This document shows positions 20,755-32,973 of a stretch of 64,000 bases of DNA, piece by piece. This DNA comes from Zygnema cylindricum. Its lineage: Eukaryota; Streptophyta; Zygnematophyceae; Zygnematales; Zygnemataceae. The notes under the pieces are model-generated. The model ran no database searches. It was not told the DNA's origin and saw nothing but the letters and a program-made list of their open reading frames with translations. Made by a program: the position numbers and the translations under genes. The stretch covers positions 62,001 to 126,000 of the forward strand of contig JBBHKE010003045.1 of NCBI GenBank assembly GCA_037447655.1, read 5' to 3'. Each line of letters opens with the position of its first letter. Positions within the stretch are counted from its first letter, which is position 1.

Positions 20755-21900
20755 TGTCATGCCGCATCTCGTCGGACACTTTTCTTGTTTAGATTTAGGG
20801 TTTAAGACGGGCAGTCGCCACACTAATTGGTATTCGTGCGTTATTTGGGTATTGCAGGACCGTACTTATTTACATCGCCGTACGTGTCGATCGTACATAT
20901 TTATTTTTCACGTAATTTCTGCCGACGAAGTTGACCGTACATACTTACATTCCACGCAATTCTCGCGACAACGTCCGTACTTAAATTTTCTGTCGCAGAT
21001 TTTGGCGCGACGCGACAAATGATTCGAAGCACGTAATCCATGACATATGATTTCGGAATGTCGGTGACTCAACGTACGATTTCGAACATTAATGATGCGA
21101 CGTACGTTTTCAAATGTTGGTGACGCGACGTACGATTTCGAAACATTGGCGACGCAGCGTGCGATTTCGTAATTTGGCGACGCACGCTGATTGGTGTATT
21201 TTAAGTCGTGAACCCATGTAGGTTCACGCATTCACATGTAGTTAGGAAGGGTTTTAATCCGCGGATTGTGAATTCTGTAACGTAGGCATATGGTACTGGT
21301 CGATTATTGGCCAGGACCCAAACTAGTCACAAATTGTACAGTGAAATACTCTCACATGATAGGTTAGTTAGCAAATGTTTGAAATTAGTACGTTGGTTAT
21401 TTCGTTAGTACTTACACTATTGCGTTACGTTTGTTCTCTCATAATTTGAGAGTACAGGAATTGGTCGAAGAGGACTTAGATCTCTCTGTCTTTTCCCCTT
21501 GTCTTTTTCTTTAATCAAATTGTCAAATTTTTCCCTGCAAGGCTTTTTCTTCCTTAGTTTGTTTAGCGTATAGTTTTTCTCTTTCTTTATTTTACTTTTA
21601 TTGTAAGCCCTACAAGTTGATTCACTCGGTTTTGGCTGGAGTCCGCACGGTTTCCCTTCAACAACCTCTTCTAGTTTGGATTCTGCCTACTTTCTCAGGC
21701 TGTATGGATCTCTCTTTCGGCTTCCCACTCACCTTTTTTAATCCCTTCTACCTATTATTTCTTTTTCATATTGTCATGTTCATTTTTGATTTGTATTATA
21801 ATTTTTTTGCTTGAGGATTTTCATTGATCGTTTGTTCCACCTTTTCTTTACAACTGGTTGAGTTACATGTTTTTTGGTTCGATTAGACACATGCACGACA
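20755..21900 (+). repeat. 5' LTR of element G
   Basis: The first about 550 bases (to 21,304) recur at 27,591-28,140 with few changes. The last about 196 bases (from 21,705, TGGATCTCTCTTTCGG to GCACGACA) recur at 27,382-27,588 and 28,141-28,343. The middle (21,437-21,700) recurs in diverged form at 22,482-22,770. Confidence 0.7.
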
Positions 21901-22470
21901 CGGGGAGAATTTCAAGAGATGCTTGATGAGGCTACACAGACACTATATGGCAGAGTGCACTAAGATAAACGAGCTTCGGTTGAAGAAGGGGCAGACCGAT
22001 GGTACCCTGAGAGGAAAGAAAAAGGCCCTTGTGACACAGGTACATGAGGCATAATCCGAGGACTAGGACAATGAGCTCCTTTTAGATGAGGAGTTGGAGG
22101 CGAAAAAACGAGGTCGAAATTCCATGAAAGCAGAAATGTGTTTACGGTGGATTGAAAGGTGAAGCAGGCTGGATTGTAGATTCAGGTGCCTCCATTCACA
22201 TGTGTAAAGATAGGCACCTGTTCACTAAGATAAGAAATATTCCCACCGTAGAGATACAGTACGGGGATGGGAGGATAGTCACCACTACTCTTGTAGGATC
22301 GATAGATTTGAAAGTGCTAGTAGAAGGAAAGACATCCATAGTAACATTCTCCGATGTATTGTTTATTCCGGAGCTGAACAAAAACCTCATCTCTACATCT
22401 TTATTAGATGATAAGGGTTTTTTTACTAACATTAGGGAAGGAGTCTTTACTGCTAGTTTTGGCTATTGCT
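21901..22470 (+). pseudogene. Copia gag-protease fragment captured in element G
   Basis: The piece encodes the end of a copia Gag knuckle (HYMAECTKINELRL), a KKKAL stretch and a protease start WIVDSGASIHMC. It continues FSDVLFIPELNKNLISTSLL to about 22,450. It aligns over its length with element A 6,050-6,570. Stops and a shift lie upstream of 22,152. There are no target duplications and no LTRs. It sits exactly between the 5' LTR end and the leader, where a primer site would be expected. Confidence 0.8.
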
Positions 22471-22477
22471 TTAGGTT

Positions 22478-24589
22478 TTCTACTCTCATAATTTGAGAGT
22501 ACAGGAATTGATCGAAGAGGACTTACATTTTCTTGTCTTTTTCCCTTGTCTTTTTCCTTAGTCAAATTGTCAGTGTTTTCCTGCAATGCTTTTTCTGCCT
22601 TAGCTAGTTAAGCGCCTAGTCTAGCTAGTTAAGCGCCTAGTCTTTCTATTTTCTCTGCTATACTTTCCTTGTAAGCCCTACAATTTAATTCACTCGGTTT
22701 CGGCCGGAGTCCGCACGGTTTCCCTTCAACAACCTCTTTTAGTGTGGATTTTGGCGACTCTCTCAGGCTATCTCTGGACCTTTGTGTATGCATTTTGTGA
22801 ACTGGAGTTGGACTTGTTGTTGTCTAATTTCTGGTGCCTCGATTGGAGTTTGCTTGTGTTTGTTAGGATCCGGTTATTTCGGATTCTCAATAGCTTTCTA
22901 TTGCTTGTTTTTGTTATCATTTTTCTGCGATTGGTTATTAGTGTATTGGAATCCGGTTATCTCGGATTCGGTGCAGATTTTTAACGTTGCTTGTTGTATT
23001 TTTCTCGTGCCAGTTTCACTTATTATATCTCTTATTATTGGCTATTTTGTGGCTTACTGTTATAATTGTAAGCTTTGTTCGAATTCGGTTATTTCGAATT
23101 CTTTACAATTTGCTATTTATTCCTTTCGGCTTCGGTTGCTATTTTTATTTATTTGCAATCCTAGATCTAACTCCTGTAAGGAATACGCCCAGACCGTGGA
23201 GCCTAGTGGCTACCCATCGGCTTCGTATTCCTGTACTCTCAAATTATCATTTTCCTCTCTCTTGTTTTGTGTTTGAAAAAAATCAAAAAAAAATGTAATA
23301 TTTCATTTTCAGTTTTTGTTGAAAAGAAAAAAAAAATTATCTTTCATTTTCAGTTTTTGTTCTTGGTTTTGTCTTTTCCATTTCCAATCCAATTTACCTT
23401 TTATTTTCAGTTTTCATTCTCAGTTTGGCATGAGAAATTTAAAAAGAAAAATATATAAATACATTTTTTACCATATAAAATCTATCTTTCCATTTCTAAA
23501 TTTTCTTTTACGTATTTTTAATCTGGTTTCTTCCTTTTGATCCTGTTTTATCTTTCCATCGGTTTTAATCCCATCTCTTCTCCACTTGTAGTTTCTCTTT
23601 CAGTTTTTCCTTTGAAAGAAAAATTATAAAAATTGATATATATCTAAAATTTGTACCTTGAAAATACTTTTGTTTGTTTTTTCAATTTAGTTCTTTGGTG
23701 TTTTCCCTCTATCTTATTTCTGTCCCCCACCTTGTTGCCACTCTATTTTAGGTTTTTTTAGGTCTAGATTTGTGGCAGATTTTAGGGTTTGGTTGCAGAT
23801 TTTAGGGTTAGTTTGCCGAATTCGGGTTTGGGATGCCGCTAACCTGATTCTAACTTGCTTTGTGACTTATAATATCTTTTCCGATACTATTAGTCTTCCT
23901 TTCCCGGTCTCGAACCATACGGAGATCTCCGTGGCTTCACATTTTGGATTCGCTTTCAGTTTTGTTTCGTAATTTGCATTGTTAAGCCGTGGTGTTTCAC
24001 ACGATTATTTGGAAATTGTGTGGAGGCCCACGCGGTCCTGAGGACATTTGGAGAAGACTCTTTTTGGAGGAAACTTTAGGAGCGGATTGTGGAGCAGATT
24101 CGCAGTTTGGCGCTCTGCAAAGCCCCAGCTGCGGCGACCAGCTGCTGCTCACCTTTGATAATCACCAGATTGTTAAAGGTATTCTGTAAGTATTACGATG
24201 CCTTGTGGGCGCAGGAGCGTGTTAAGATAGTTGGTTGACCATTTAGAGGGTTCGTGCGTGGATTGGGTTTCGTTGGACCCAATTGTATTGAGCACTTGCA
24301 TTTCCCAGCTTTCTTTGTTTGTAATCTGGCCGTGAGTGGCCTTCCGTTTGTCGTGATTGCCTGGAGTGGATTTTACAGCTTAGATCTGGCAGTTGGTGGC
24401 CTTGGATAGTTGTCTCTCTGTTTGTGTTGCTGTAGATCTGCACCTGTGGGTGCTTGGATAGCAATTTTTCTGCCTTTATAGATCTGGCCCTCCGGCCTTG
24501 CCCACTTGTTTGCAGGGTAGAAGGTTTCGGTAACACGGCTTTTTGGCAGATCTGGTCATCGTGGCCTTGATAGTGACTTATTGGTTTGA
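22478..24589 (+). other. Leader region of element G, T-rich, no gene
   Basis: This begins with a second, diverged copy of the LTR middle part (22,482-22,770). Then come about 1.8 kb of T-rich DNA with repeated GGATCCGGTTATTTCGGATT-type words. An inverted repeat of 21 bases pairs 22,490-22,510 with 23,229-23,249 (starts ATAATTTGAGAGTACAGG). The hydrophobic ORFs here come from T-richness. Confidence 0.5.
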
Positions 24590-24673
24590 TTGTTGTGTGT
24601 GGCTTGGTTGCTTTCTTGTTGCATTTCGTATAGATCGTATTCATTATCTCGTCGTTGTTTCCCTCTTTGTTTT

Positions 24674-27262
24674 ATGCCCACCGATTGGAACAATTTTAAT
24701 TTCCGTTCCGGGTCTACTCGTAGTGGTGTAGCTTTTCGCCCATCACCTGTAGACCAAATCGATCTAGCAAGTATATCTAATTTTCCTATAACTTCGGTTC
24801 CGGCATCGAGAACATCCTCGGTCCGTTCCGGACTCACGTCAGTCTCTTCTTTGTCCTCCGTCTCCTCTACGCTATCTGTAGAGGAAACCAAAGACGAGGG
24901 TCTCGAGGGATTCGACTCAGGTTCCCTCTCCTTTTGGTCTTCTCCTGATCTAATTTTTGTCCCACCGCCATACACACCGGTCAGTGACATGGCTTCCTCC
25001 TCGGAGGGCCCCATGAGCAAAATGCAATTCTGCTTTTCAGGGATGAAGGATACAATGTCCTTATCTCATTTCCGCATGTTGTATGATACCGAAATGCGCG
25101 ATTTGGCATTTCGCTATCAAGATCGATTTGATCTTCGTGTAGCATTCTCTCTCCTTGGTCGGTACCTTAGAGGTTCCACTCTCACCCTATATTCCCGCAA
25201 GTATAATAGTATACTCGCGATGACATAATTTTCCCCTCCTTTCGCTGGCACACCAGAGGTCATAGGACAAGTGGATATCCCGTTTCAGGCCGCTTTTCCC
25301 GAGGTCCTATATGCCCAAGGTCATGTCCTAGTTCCTGCTGTCCCGGAAATTCCTCGGCAATATGCTGTGGCTGCACGTGCTGCTGTCCCAACACGATTAG
25401 GGATGACGATTCCGTTGCGAGATCCCCTTTCGGTCATGTTTGATCTCCTAGAAGGAGAGTATCGAATGCAAAATCCAGATCAAGTGAAGGAACTGATGAA
25501 CTTCGAACGTAAACCGGGTGAAACCGCCCTCGCTCTACGTGCCCGTATGGAGACGTTACGGGAAGCCTTACCGGACTTAATGTCCGATGTGGAAGCTGTC
25601 CAAAAATTTGTTGGACAGTTTCCTGATCACTCAAAACGATTTATCCAAAGTCATCTTACGCAGACATACGGCTTGAAATTTACCTTTGACCAGGCCGCCC
25701 AATATGCGGTTGAATATGAGATGCAGTCGTGTTGGTGGGAAGCTCATGACCGATCGGAAGTTGCTTTCCCACTTCCCCCACCAAGCAACCCATGGCCCAA
25801 CAATAGGCCTCCGAAAGTGCCTGCCATGGGAGCTCCACCGTTTAACCCTGGAAACAGATTATGTTTTCGTTGCGGGGAAACAGGGCATGAGGCTCGTATG
25901 TGTCCAGATAAGACGGCCACATGCACTCACTGTCTGCAGATGGGACATTATGCCCATCGATGCCATATTAAAAATCTAGAGTTCTCATATCAGAATCAAA
26001 TCAAGAATGGGGGTATCCCCGCCCGTTCCGCCAAGCCGGTCGCTCCGCCTAAGGAGACCGAGAAAGAATCTCCTCCTCCCAGAATTCCCCGTAGAGAGAG
26101 AGAAAAGTTAGAGCTGCAAGCTACTATGGCGGCTATGATGAAAGAACAGTTCGCAGCCTTCATGGCGGAAATGAAGCCGCAGATTACAGGAATGGCCCGA
26201 ACGGTCGTTCATATGCCGACGTTGGCCGGTCAAACACTTCGGGATTCTACCGTCCAACAACGAGCAGCCACGTTTGACCAAGGCTCGGCAGATCATAATC
26301 GAGTTGGAAAAGTAACAAATTCTCGAATTCCACTATCTTTCGAGAAAGAAACTCTCTCCCCTCTTCCGGAAACGGCTTCGGCTATTGTAGCGGAAGCACT
26401 TATAATCTTGGATAGTACAATCCAAGATGCTCATCGCGTCGATGAACGGTTGAGCATCCTATCTTCTATGATCGAGGACATGCCTCAGGTCTCTTCTACT
26501 TTGGGTGAGGTAACTGCAGCCGCCGCTCTACGCGCGTTGCAGTTGAATCGCAATCTGTCAGCAGTCCAGTCAATTTCGGCAGACGAACGTCGTACATTGG
26601 ATCCCCACATCAGTTTTCTTGATAACAACCGACACTCATTCACAGTCAATGGTGTCGCACCTTCCCTCCCTCTCATGGACACCGGAGCAAAACCCGTGAT
26701 CCTAGGATCCGGATTTGCGTTGAAGCTTGGCCTCACGGCAGACAAGCTGCAACCCACAACCACACGGTTATTAACTTCAGCTGGTACAACGCAGCCGGTC
26801 CTTGGAATCACCAAGGACCCCCTCGTGTTTCGGTTTCAAACAGAAACCGAAACTGAATTTTCTGAAATTTCTTCACGTGCGCTCGTTACTAAGTGTAGCG
26901 ATTACGAATGTTTGGTTGGCCAGGACGTTATATTTCGGGTTGGTGGCGGTGTAGATATGCATGACCAGACATTCTCTTACAGACCCAATCACTTTCCTGA
27001 GCGGAAGATTTGCCTTCCACTTATTTCGGCACGGAAGCCCTTACCTACCATGGCTCATTCAGCGACAACACTTTCTGCTTATGCTGGTATCGACACATTA
27101 GCTACTGACATCTCTCCATGTATCTCACCATGTATATCTCCATGTATTCTCCCGATCAACATGAAAACTTCTAATGGGACTTTGAGTTCTCAGGGTGCAG
27201 ATTACATGCCTATTAGGAAGCATGCCAAGCTTGGTGCTTCGCTTTATTTGCAGAATTTTTAA
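24674..27262 (+). pseudogene. Element G: Gag-protease polyprotein, one stop
   Basis: One frame runs from ATG 24,674 (MPTDWNNFNF; an earlier in-frame ATG is at 24,590) to TAA at 27,260, interrupted only by TAA at 25,226-25,228. It has a Ser-rich N-terminus, a capsid-like region (MSKMQFCFSGMKDTM; GETALALRARMETLR), two adjacent CCHC knuckles CFRCGETGHEARMC and CTHCLQMGHYAHRC (25,862-25,960), and a retropepsin LPLMDTGAKPVILG near 26,670. The downstream part (663 codons) is open. Gag would pack RNA, and the protease would mature Gag. There is no Pol behind it: the frame stops 120 bases before the polypurine-like run and LTR sequence, so Pol would have to come from another element. Confidence 0.82.
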
Positions 27263-27368
27263 CTGGAGTTGGATTCCAAGAGGATGCTCACTACTGAGGA
27301 GACTCTCGATGGGCGTCTTCGCGGTCTTCCGATTTTGTTTGCCAGCTCCACCGCAGGCTAAGGAGCTG

Positions 27369-27588
27369 GGGGGGGGAATAAATGGATCTCTCTCTCGGCT
27401 TCCCACTCACCTTTCACCTTTTATCCTTTCCACTTGTTATCTCATTTTTACATTGTCATATTCATTTTAGCTTTGTATTATAATTATTTTTGCTTCGGGG
27501 TGTGCTTTGCTGTTGTCTATTCCACGTTTTCTATTAGCCAGCTGGTTGGGTTGCATGATTTTTGGTTCGATTGGACACATGCACGACA
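27369..27588 (+). repeat. Polypurine run plus a partial LTR unit of element G
   Basis: A GGGGGGGGGAATAAA run precedes TGGATCTCTCTCTCGG, which starts a 207-base copy of the LTR end and finishes GCACGACA at 27,588. Two bases (GC) then separate it from the TGTCATGCC start of the 3' LTR, making a head-to-tail LTR junction. Confidence 0.6.
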
Positions 27589-27590
27589 GC

Positions 27591-28343
27591 TGTCATGCCG
27601 CATCTCGTCGGACACTTTTCTTGTTTAGATTTAGGGTTTAAGACGGGCAGTCGCCACACTAATTGGTATTCGTGCGTTATTTAGGTATTGCAGGACCGTA
27701 CTTATTTACATCGCCGTACGTGTCGATCGTACATATTTATTTTTCACGTAATTTCTGCCGACGAAGTTGACCGTACATACTTACATTCCACGCAATTCTC
27801 GCGACAACGTCTGTACTTAAATTTTCTGTCGCAGATTTTGGCGCGACGCGACAAATGATTCGAAGCACGTAATCCATGACATCTGATTTCGGAATGTCGG
27901 TGACTCAACGTACGATTTCGAACATTAATGATGCGACGTACGTTTTCAAATGTTGGTGACGCGACGTACGATTTCGAAACATTGGTGACGCAGCGTGCGA
28001 TTTCGTAATGTTGGCGACGCACGCTGATTGGTGTGTTTTAAGTCGTGAACCCATGTAGGTTCACGCATTCACATGTAGTTAGGAAGGGTTTTAATCCGCG
28101 GATTGTGAATTATGTAACGTAGGCATATGGTTCTGGTCGCATCTCTCTCTCGGCTTCCCACTCACCTTTCACCTTTTATCCTTTCCACTTGTTATCTCAT
28201 TTTTACATTGTCATATTCATTTTAGCTTTGTATTATAATTATTTTTGCTTCGGGATGTGCTTTGTTGTTGTCTATTCCACGTTTTCTATTAGCCAGCTGG
28301 TTGGGTTGCATGATTTTTGGTTCGATTGGACACATGCACGACA
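27591..28343 (+). repeat. 3' LTR of element G (internally deleted)
   Basis: It begins TGTCATGCCGC and ends GCACGACA. It matches 20,755-21,304 and then jumps at 28,140 to the LTR end part, skipping the roughly 400 bases present in the 5' LTR. Confidence 0.7.
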
Positions 28344-29070
28344 TCCAACGAGAAAATATTACGCCGTACGAAAAATGGGCAAAAACACAAGTACATTTTG
28401 CTTCATCTTGGAACTTGGAAGGTACGTCAATTTGGCGTTATTATCATCGCGACCCACTTCCCGCTCATCTTCACACCTGCACTGTAATCAAATCACGATC
28501 TGATTTTAATCAAAATACTACCCTATTGACGAATAGAACACCTGTTTTGCACGCGTCAAACGTTTTCATATTTTTTTTGCAGTTGGGAGAGTACACAAAA
28601 ATAAAGTTGTTTGTCCGTTTGCAAACAATTCGTTTGTTTGTTTGGTTGTACGGACAAACAACCGGACACGATCCGCCAAAACTACGCACATGGCAGTGAA
28701 AGAAAGCCCGACGTCTACAATGTCACGCTGAATATTCAGTGACACTTTCACTACAGTACAGTACTGCACAACCCATTTGTAGACGAATGCTTATGTTGTC
28801 CATGTGTGGGCGTCTACAAATGTCAGGAGCTCGTTGGCGTTGACAAATGTCCGCAGTATGTCAGGAGCTCCTTGTAGTGTACAAATGTCCGCAGTTTGTT
28901 GGCGTCTATAGGTGTCGCAAGATATTGGCGACGTCTACAATTGTCACATATTCGAAGTAATGAAGGCGCAAGTAACGATTGACATCGGCACACTTTGAAA
29001 AGTACACCGTAAAATATGCGCTAAAATCCAAAGTTACGTTTCAAAGTTTCGGTTACATGGGAACAAGCCC

Positions 29071-30115
29071 TACTTCACGGAATGAATCTCACGTCGTACG
29101 TCGCATATCAAACAATTTATCTTCATCGCTAAAATAACATATTATATAAAATATTAAATTTTAAAAATACTATATATCGCGATAATTTTTGTTGGTCTTG
29201 GTACGATATATCGAGAAGTTTGCTCGATCGATAATCGATATATCGACTATCGAAATTATCGCGATATGAAATTACCCGATACCCTACTCTAGATTTTACT
29301 ATTTTAAGGTTTTTAGTGTGCTGTACGTTCCTTAATAATTCAGTACGGCTGCCTTAGATTTGCCGTTAAATTAGGATTTTTAGGGTACACTTTCCGTAAA
29401 ATTTCGTACATCTGTTAAATTTTCGTACTTTTTTAGATTTTTTATGGATTTTAAAGGGTTACGCTTTCCGTACGTTGTGTACATGTCCGTACATATAAAT
29501 ATACACGAATTTTTCGAAAATTGTGAATTTGACGAATATTACGTAATTTTCGTAAAAAAGTCGAAATCCGTGCGAATTGGACATCAACGCAAGGAACAGA
29601 ACTAAACCAACGGTTAAAGTTGGCTCCTGGTTTTGTTCTCTTAATATTGGAAAATCGTGCGTACTGAAACTTTCAGTACGTTTCGACCTGCAAACGTAAC
29701 ACGTAAGAAGCGGACGTTTCGAGCATTTAATACGACAATCAATTAGTCAATTCCGTACGATATGTAGAATCTAACTGATCCTGCGGAGGTTCTGGACGTA
29801 TGCGCCTACAGGAGCCGAACAATATTAAATCTTAAAAAATATGAAATTTTTATAATGTCCACATAAAGTACTCACCAGCTATCACCCGCACCAGGTAAAA
29901 TCTGTCAAAAGTCAGATATATATGTGAAAAAGACAACTTGCGGGTCTCGGTTTCCCAATGGGTTTCGTACGGAGACATTTCGTTTGGCTGTCGTATGTAA
30001 TTATTGTTCCGAAGAACAGAATTCTGTTTGTCGTAATTTTTGTTTTGTTTGGTAGTTAAAAACCGATGGTGGGTCCGTTTAACTTTTTTCGTAAAGACCG
30101 TTACGGTACAATCAC
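29071..30115. other. AT-rich stretch with TATCGATA cluster; no gene
   Basis: 29,160-29,285 holds palindromic ATATATCG/CGATAATCGATATATCG words. 29,380-29,500 holds GTACATTTCGTAC-type words, the same two components as 18,540-19,080. The remainder to 30,115 shows nothing recognisable. Confidence 0.5.
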
Positions 30116-30117
30116 TA

Positions 30118-30334
30118 CACCGTGAATCGCTATTAGGTTAATGATTTTTTCGTCTCTTTAAACATCTTTTCTCCGTACACACGTGTCAGATTATGGATCT
30201 GACGGTTGCGATTGAAAGGTAAGATTCTCATCTTCCGATTGGCAGTCTCAAGATGAAAATCCGACCAGTGTGTATGGAGAAAAGATGTTTTTTAATGGTG
30301 AAAAAGTTATTAACCCTAATAGCGATTCACGGTG
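30118..30334. mobile_element. Mariner-like MITE, copy 3
   Basis: TA at 30,116-30,117 and 30,335-30,336. Ends are CACCGTGAATCGCTATTAGG / CCTAATAGCGATTCACGGTG. The element is 217 bp. An inner inverted pair (ACATCTTTTCTCCGTACACA and its complement) makes much of it a hairpin. Confidence 0.88.
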
Positions 30335-30659
30335 TACCGTACAGTACATTGGAGTGATCGACGTTTTGTCGGTCAAATCATGCGCATGACGTGAAATCGG
30401 GGCGTGATTGGTGCGCTGCCAAGTTGTATGCAACAACGAGGAGAATACACGCTCGTTTTGTATCGTGCGAAGAAAGTTTCATATCGTAAAAAAGACTACG
30501 ATGGAGTAAAGCCGGCTCAGCCGTCCGATTCGATTTGGCAATAAACAGACACGTCATACTTGGTATCAACGACGGCCGAAATTCGCGCTGGCGTAATTGA
30601 ATGACCGAAAACTATGGGAACGGCTCTTCCGTACTCCACTGGGGCGTATTTACTATTTC

Positions 30660-31455
30660 GGGCGTGTTCCCATGTAACCGAAACTTTGAAACGTTACTTT
30701 GGATTTTAGCGCAGATTTTACGGTGTACTTTTCAAACTGTGCCTATGTCAATCGTTACTTGCGCCTTCAATACGTCGACTTTGTGACAGTTGTAGACATC
30801 GCCAATACCTTGCGACGCCTGTAGAGGCCAACAAACTGCGGACATTTGTAGACGCCAACGAGCTACGGACAAACTGTGGACATTTGTACACTACAACGAG
30901 CTCCTGACATAATGCGGACATTTGTCGACGCCAACCAGCTCCAGACATTTGTAGACGCCCACACGTGGACAACGTAAGCAATCGCCTACATCTACAAATG
31001 GGTTGTACAGTAGTGAAAGTGACATTGAATCTTCAGCGTGACATAGTAGACAAGAAACCGCTATGATCTCCGGAGACCCTTGCTGATGATAAATTCCGTA
31101 CAACTAAACAAACAAACAAATTGTTTGCAAACGGACAAACAATTTTTTTTCGTGTCCTCTCACAACCGCGAAAAAAAATATCAAAAACGTTTGACGCGTG
31201 CAATCCAAGTTTTCTATTCGTCAATAGGGTAGTATTCTGATTAAAAGCAGGTCACGATTTGATTCCAGTGCAAGTGTGAAGATGAGCGGGAAGTGAGTCG
31301 CGATGATAATAACGCCAAATTGTCGTACCTTCCAAGTTTCAAGATGATGCAAAATGTACATGTGTTTTTGCCCATTTTTCGTAAGTCGTATTATTTTCTC
31401 GTTGGAAGTCCCATTTTTTGTAAAAACAACGGGAAAAAAACCTTACTTGTGTTAG
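30660..31455. mobile_element. Harbinger-like element H5
   Basis: It starts GGGCGTGTTCCCATGTAACC. The inner sequence is a reverse-oriented relative of 28,344-29,070, including a tandem of GACATTTGTAGACGCCAACGAGCTC-like words. The right end is worn and the limit is approximate. No TAA is preserved at the left. Confidence 0.6.
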
Positions 31456-32334
31456 GATTGCAATGTGGGATTTTGTCGATGTTGGTTCGTTTTTAGTGTG
31501 GATCAGTTTGTCGCACGTCACATCACGCATTTTGTTTCGTTTCATTAGTACTTTTAGTTTTGTTTGATTAATTGTGAACGGTATGGTCGATTTCGTTTGT
31601 GTACGGGACTTCTAGTACTCTCGTTTCGTGCGTAGTACTTTTAGCAGTTTCGTTTCATGTAGGTTAAGTTGTACTTTAAGTATTGTACTTCTAGACGTTT
31701 CGTTTCGAGTAGTTTCAGTTTGCGTCGTACTCTATTTTGCATCCAAGTACATGTGACGCTTCTAGAATTAGATTTCTAGATGTGATCTACGACTAAGTTA
31801 AAATGTCTACCAGCGAGGGAATTAGATATAATTAAGGAGAAATTATTGTAGAATTAATGTATGAGAATTAATGTGAATTCCTCTTCTGAATTATGTAATG
31901 TCTCTATCTATGTTCATGAGAAATTAATGTTTGTTATGTGAGCTGGTTGATATTTGATGTGAGTTAAATTCGCTTCCGTATTGTGGAATTTGTCATTTTT
32001 TTGCGCATTCCGATTGAGTCTCGATCCTTTCAGCTTGAACACATGGGGACACACCCTTAGTTAGTTTATAAATAATATTACGATTTTGAACCGTCCGATT
32101 TTCATGGCATGCGGATCTTACGGTATGGAAATAGTATTTAGTATTTACAAGTTGTTCGACTCTCAAATGCCTCAAGAGTATGGACTGAAGTCTTCAAAAT
32201 CCAAAATTCTCAGGTAGATATCTTTTAAGTCAAAAAAATATATATATACATCCGTTTCACAATTGGAGGTCCGTACCGTACCTTATTCTTAAGGCTCCTC
32301 GTATCCTACGGGATATTCCCGCCGTAAACGTCGC
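31456..32334. other. Stretch without recognised features
   Basis: CGTTTCGTTTC-type words recur at 31,540-31,740. No coding motif, LTR end or TIR was found. Confidence 0.4.
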
Positions 32335-32973
32335 TAAGGTTGCGTCTCCAAGTATTTGAAACTTAGCGAAATTACTTTGTTTTTTAGCTTAAATCCGACG
32401 GACCCGGATTTCAGGTGTCCCTATGTGTAACAGACTAACTACGTGTAACACTAATAGTGGATCGAACTTTTTCGTAAATGGGTATTTAAGTAATAAGAAA
32501 ATAGAGTTTTGAATTTGATAGACGTCCGCAAAAGAATCGCACGATTTGTGGTTGTATTTTAAAAGATATAGTGATTAGTGTATTTAGGCGACAGCGCGAA
32601 GTCAAAATAACGATTAGGTGTTCATTGTTACGGGTTAAGGGTCAAACTATCCGCGGAATTTAAGGCGTACGTTTATAAAGTACTAAACGAAAGCAATATT
32701 TCGTTTGGTACGCACGATGGTTCGTTTTGTACAATTTTTTGTATGAAACGTCACTTTCAGTTTATCGAATTTCGTAGAAAGTTTGGCGTGCGAAATTTGC
32801 GACGCACATTCGTGCGAGGTCGCGTTTCGTTTGGCGCGCACTTTTGCACGTAAATGTTACGTAGTGAAACGTAGCGTTTGATTGGTTAGAAATGCTACGT
32901 AGTTAGTAAGAGATTTCACACGTTTTTGTATTCGTCAGTTTGAGTCATTGCTGATCAATGATTGGCCCAGGTA

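Larger units (their letters stand above)
20755..28343 (+). mobile_element. LTR element G: Gag-protease element without reverse transcriptase in the window
   Basis: The element starts TGTC (20,755) and ends GACA (28,343), inside H3, with a 4-bp duplication TCCA (20,751-20,754 and 28,344-28,347). The 5' LTR is 20,755-21,900 and the 3' LTR 27,591-28,343; the latter lacks about 400 inner bases. The interior holds a copia fragment, a long T-rich leader and a Gag-protease frame, but no RT, RNase H or integrase. It resembles non-autonomous TR-GAG-type elements of plants (inference). Confidence 0.72.
20689..29070. mobile_element. Harbinger-like element H3, split by LTR element G
   Basis: The left end GGGCGTGTTCCCATGTG (20,689) and right end ACATGGGAACAAGCCC (29,070) are inverted repeats. 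The two halves, 20,689-20,754 and 28,344-29,070, join into ...ATGGGACTTCCAACGAGAAA, which matches the uninterrupted relative H5 read in reverse near 31,395-31,420. TAA is on the left and TAC on the right. Confidence 0.75.

Noticed and set aside
22782-23298. Hydrophobic ORFs of 164 and 103 codons
   Set aside because: They overlap in two frames in T-rich leader DNA of element G; multiple open hydrophobic frames indicate base composition, not membrane proteins.
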